The position numbers and the translations under genes were made by a program. Shown here one piece after another: positions 6,321 to 6,871 of a stretch of DNA of 6,871 nucleotides (its first letter is position 1; every line of letters starts with the position of its first letter). Where the stretch lies: assembly GCA_015478675.1 (NCBI GenBank), contig JADMIH010000195.1, positions 1-6,871 on the forward strand, written 5' to 3'. The notes under the pieces are model-generated. The model was not told the DNA's origin, searched no databases, and worked only from the letters and a program-made list of their open reading frames with translations. The DNA is from Chloroflexota bacterium. Its GTDB lineage: Bacteria; Chloroflexota; Chloroflexia; QHBQ01; JADMIH01.

Positions 6321-6326
6321 CTGCCT

Positions 6327-6701
6327 GTGCATAAAGATGAGATAACGCTCAAAGATGTAGTCTTTTTCGGACGCCATGGCGTGAACCCCGAAGAAACGAC
6401 CCTTGGGCAACGCTTCGGCGTTGACATATCAGTGTGGCTCGACCTTTCCGAAGCCGCAGCCTCCGACCACCTGGAGAAGACGGTAAGCTATGCAGCCCTC
6501 TACAAGATAGCTCGCGCCGAAGTAGAGGGAGAGCCGAGCAAGCTCATCGAGCATCTGGCGGGGCGCATCCTGAGCAAAGTCATCCTCCACGACCCACGAA
6601 TAACAAAGGCAAGAGTTACCGTAACCAAGCTACAGCCGCCCCTCAAAGGCAGCGCCACCGGCTCGGTCGCCGTCACACTGGAGCGCGAACGCGATGCCTG
6701 A
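6327..6701 (+). CDS. folB: Dihydroneopterin aldolase FolB
   Basis: This enzyme converts 7,8-dihydroneopterin to 6-hydroxymethyl-7,8-dihydropterin and glycolaldehyde in cytoplasmic folate synthesis. The 124-residue length is typical. FFGRHGV (13-19) and GQRFGVD (27-33) are the family signatures. Aligned by eye with S. aureus FolB (E22, Y54, E74, K100), the key residues are E23, Y55, E75 (in LIEHLA) and K101 (in TKLQPP). GTG 6327 is the only usable start: an in-frame TAG lies at 6315-6317 and the nearby ATG at 6337 is out of frame. AGGGAG sits 13 bases upstream, too far to be ideal, and a -10 at 6315-6320 suggests leaderless initiation. The usual partners folK and folP are not next to it; the gene is followed directly by a repeat element. 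Confidence 0.95.
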   Translation: MHKDEITLKDVVFFGRHGVNPEETTLGQRFGVDISVWLDLSEAAASDHLEKTVSYAALYKIARAEVEGEPSKLIEHLAGRILSKVILHDPRITKARVTVTKLQPPLKGSATGSVAVTLERERDA

Positions 6702-6719
6702 TCACCCTCACATGACAGA

Positions 6720-6871
6720 GGTAAGTGTTCAGATTCAGGGTGGAGGGGCTAGCTTAGCCCCCTCTCCCTTCATGGGAGCACAGCTCTATCTCCTGTGCAC
6801 TCACCAAGAGTAAAGCCCCTCTCCCATGAAGGGAGAGGGGCATGGGGTGAGGGTGCGTTGGGGGTGAGGGT
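6720..6871 (-). repeat. Intergenic hairpin repeat, copy C (inverted, runs off the end)
   Basis: This is the same element as copy A in reverse orientation. The tail GGTAAGTGTTCAG (6720-6732) is the exact complement of 164-176, and 23 of 26 bases match over the wider tail. The head has a perfect hairpin, CCCCTCTCCC (6816-6825) with GGGAGAGGGG (6831-6840) around ATGAA. GGGGTGAGGGT then occurs twice (6844-6854, 6861-6871). A second, inverted half-copy of the head hairpin (6758-6778) and a GCACAG/CTGTGC pair (6778-6783, 6793-6798) lie inside, so this copy is more complex than A. The tail starts 18 bases after the folB stop. Confidence 0.7.
6745..6761 (+). terminator. Short hairpin after folB
   Basis: GGGGCTA (6745-6751) and TAGCCCC (6755-6761) form a strong 7-bp stem around GCT, 43 bases after the folB stop and inside repeat copy C. 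No U-run follows, so it could pause or protect the transcript rather than end it cleanly. Confidence 0.35.

Noticed and set aside
6694..6813. Reading frame overlapping the folB stop, beginning MPDHPHMTEV, as a truncated folK
   Set aside because: Only the first few residues could fit a folK start; from 6720 on it simply translates repeat copy C. There is too little to support a gene.
27..6871. Inverted repeats as the ends of a transposon carrying the whole window
   Set aside because: The cargo is housekeeping and metal-transport genes, no transposase or integrase is present, and a third copy lies inside, so a dispersed intergenic repeat is simpler.

Overview
The window (about 6.9 kb, moderately GC-rich) looks like a chromosomal segment of a Chloroflexota bacterium, perhaps Ktedonobacteria. 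This rests on protein flavour (an RlmN with a long Chloroflexi-style insertion, an Nramp transporter paired with a double UspA protein) and on G/C-rich intergenic hairpin repeats. It is inferred by eye; no search was possible. No phage, transposase, CRISPR, tRNA or rRNA was seen.

Layout. Positions 1-177 hold intergenic repeat copy A. A minus-strand rlmN (23S rRNA/tRNA adenine-C2 methyltransferase) follows at 203-1522. The 360-base divergent gap 1523-1883 holds the rlmN promoter, a degenerate repeat copy B (about 1640-1709), and a strong promoter overlapped by two DtxR/MntR-type palindromes. That promoter drives a two-gene plus-strand operon: mntH (Nramp Mn2+/Fe2+ transporter, 1884-3254) and a tandem-domain universal stress protein (3251-4165), joined by an ATGA overlap. 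A long stem-loop (4180-4233) separates it from a convergent minus-strand group. In transcription order that group is a PIG-L/LmbE deacetylase (6235-5429), the wreck of a hybrid histidine kinase (about 5426-4988), and a histidine-phosphatase-family protein (4988-4287). Divergent from the deacetylase is folB (dihydroneopterin aldolase, 6327-6701), followed by repeat copy C running off the window end.

How the parts relate. The transporter and stress protein should be co-expressed and controlled by metal, since the operator covers the -10 element and the predicted transcription start. The deacetylase and phosphatase probably share a transcript; the kinase remnant lies between them. rlmN and folB are housekeeping genes. 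Both have a -10 element placed so that transcription would start on the first base of the start codon, which predicts leaderless mRNAs. Repeat copies A and C are inverted relative to each other and each sits just past the stop codon of the gene running into it, like REP-type 3'-end elements.

I see no evidence for a new defence or mobile system. The most interesting signals are the repeat family, the decayed kinase, the operator-promoter arrangement and the leaderless predictions.
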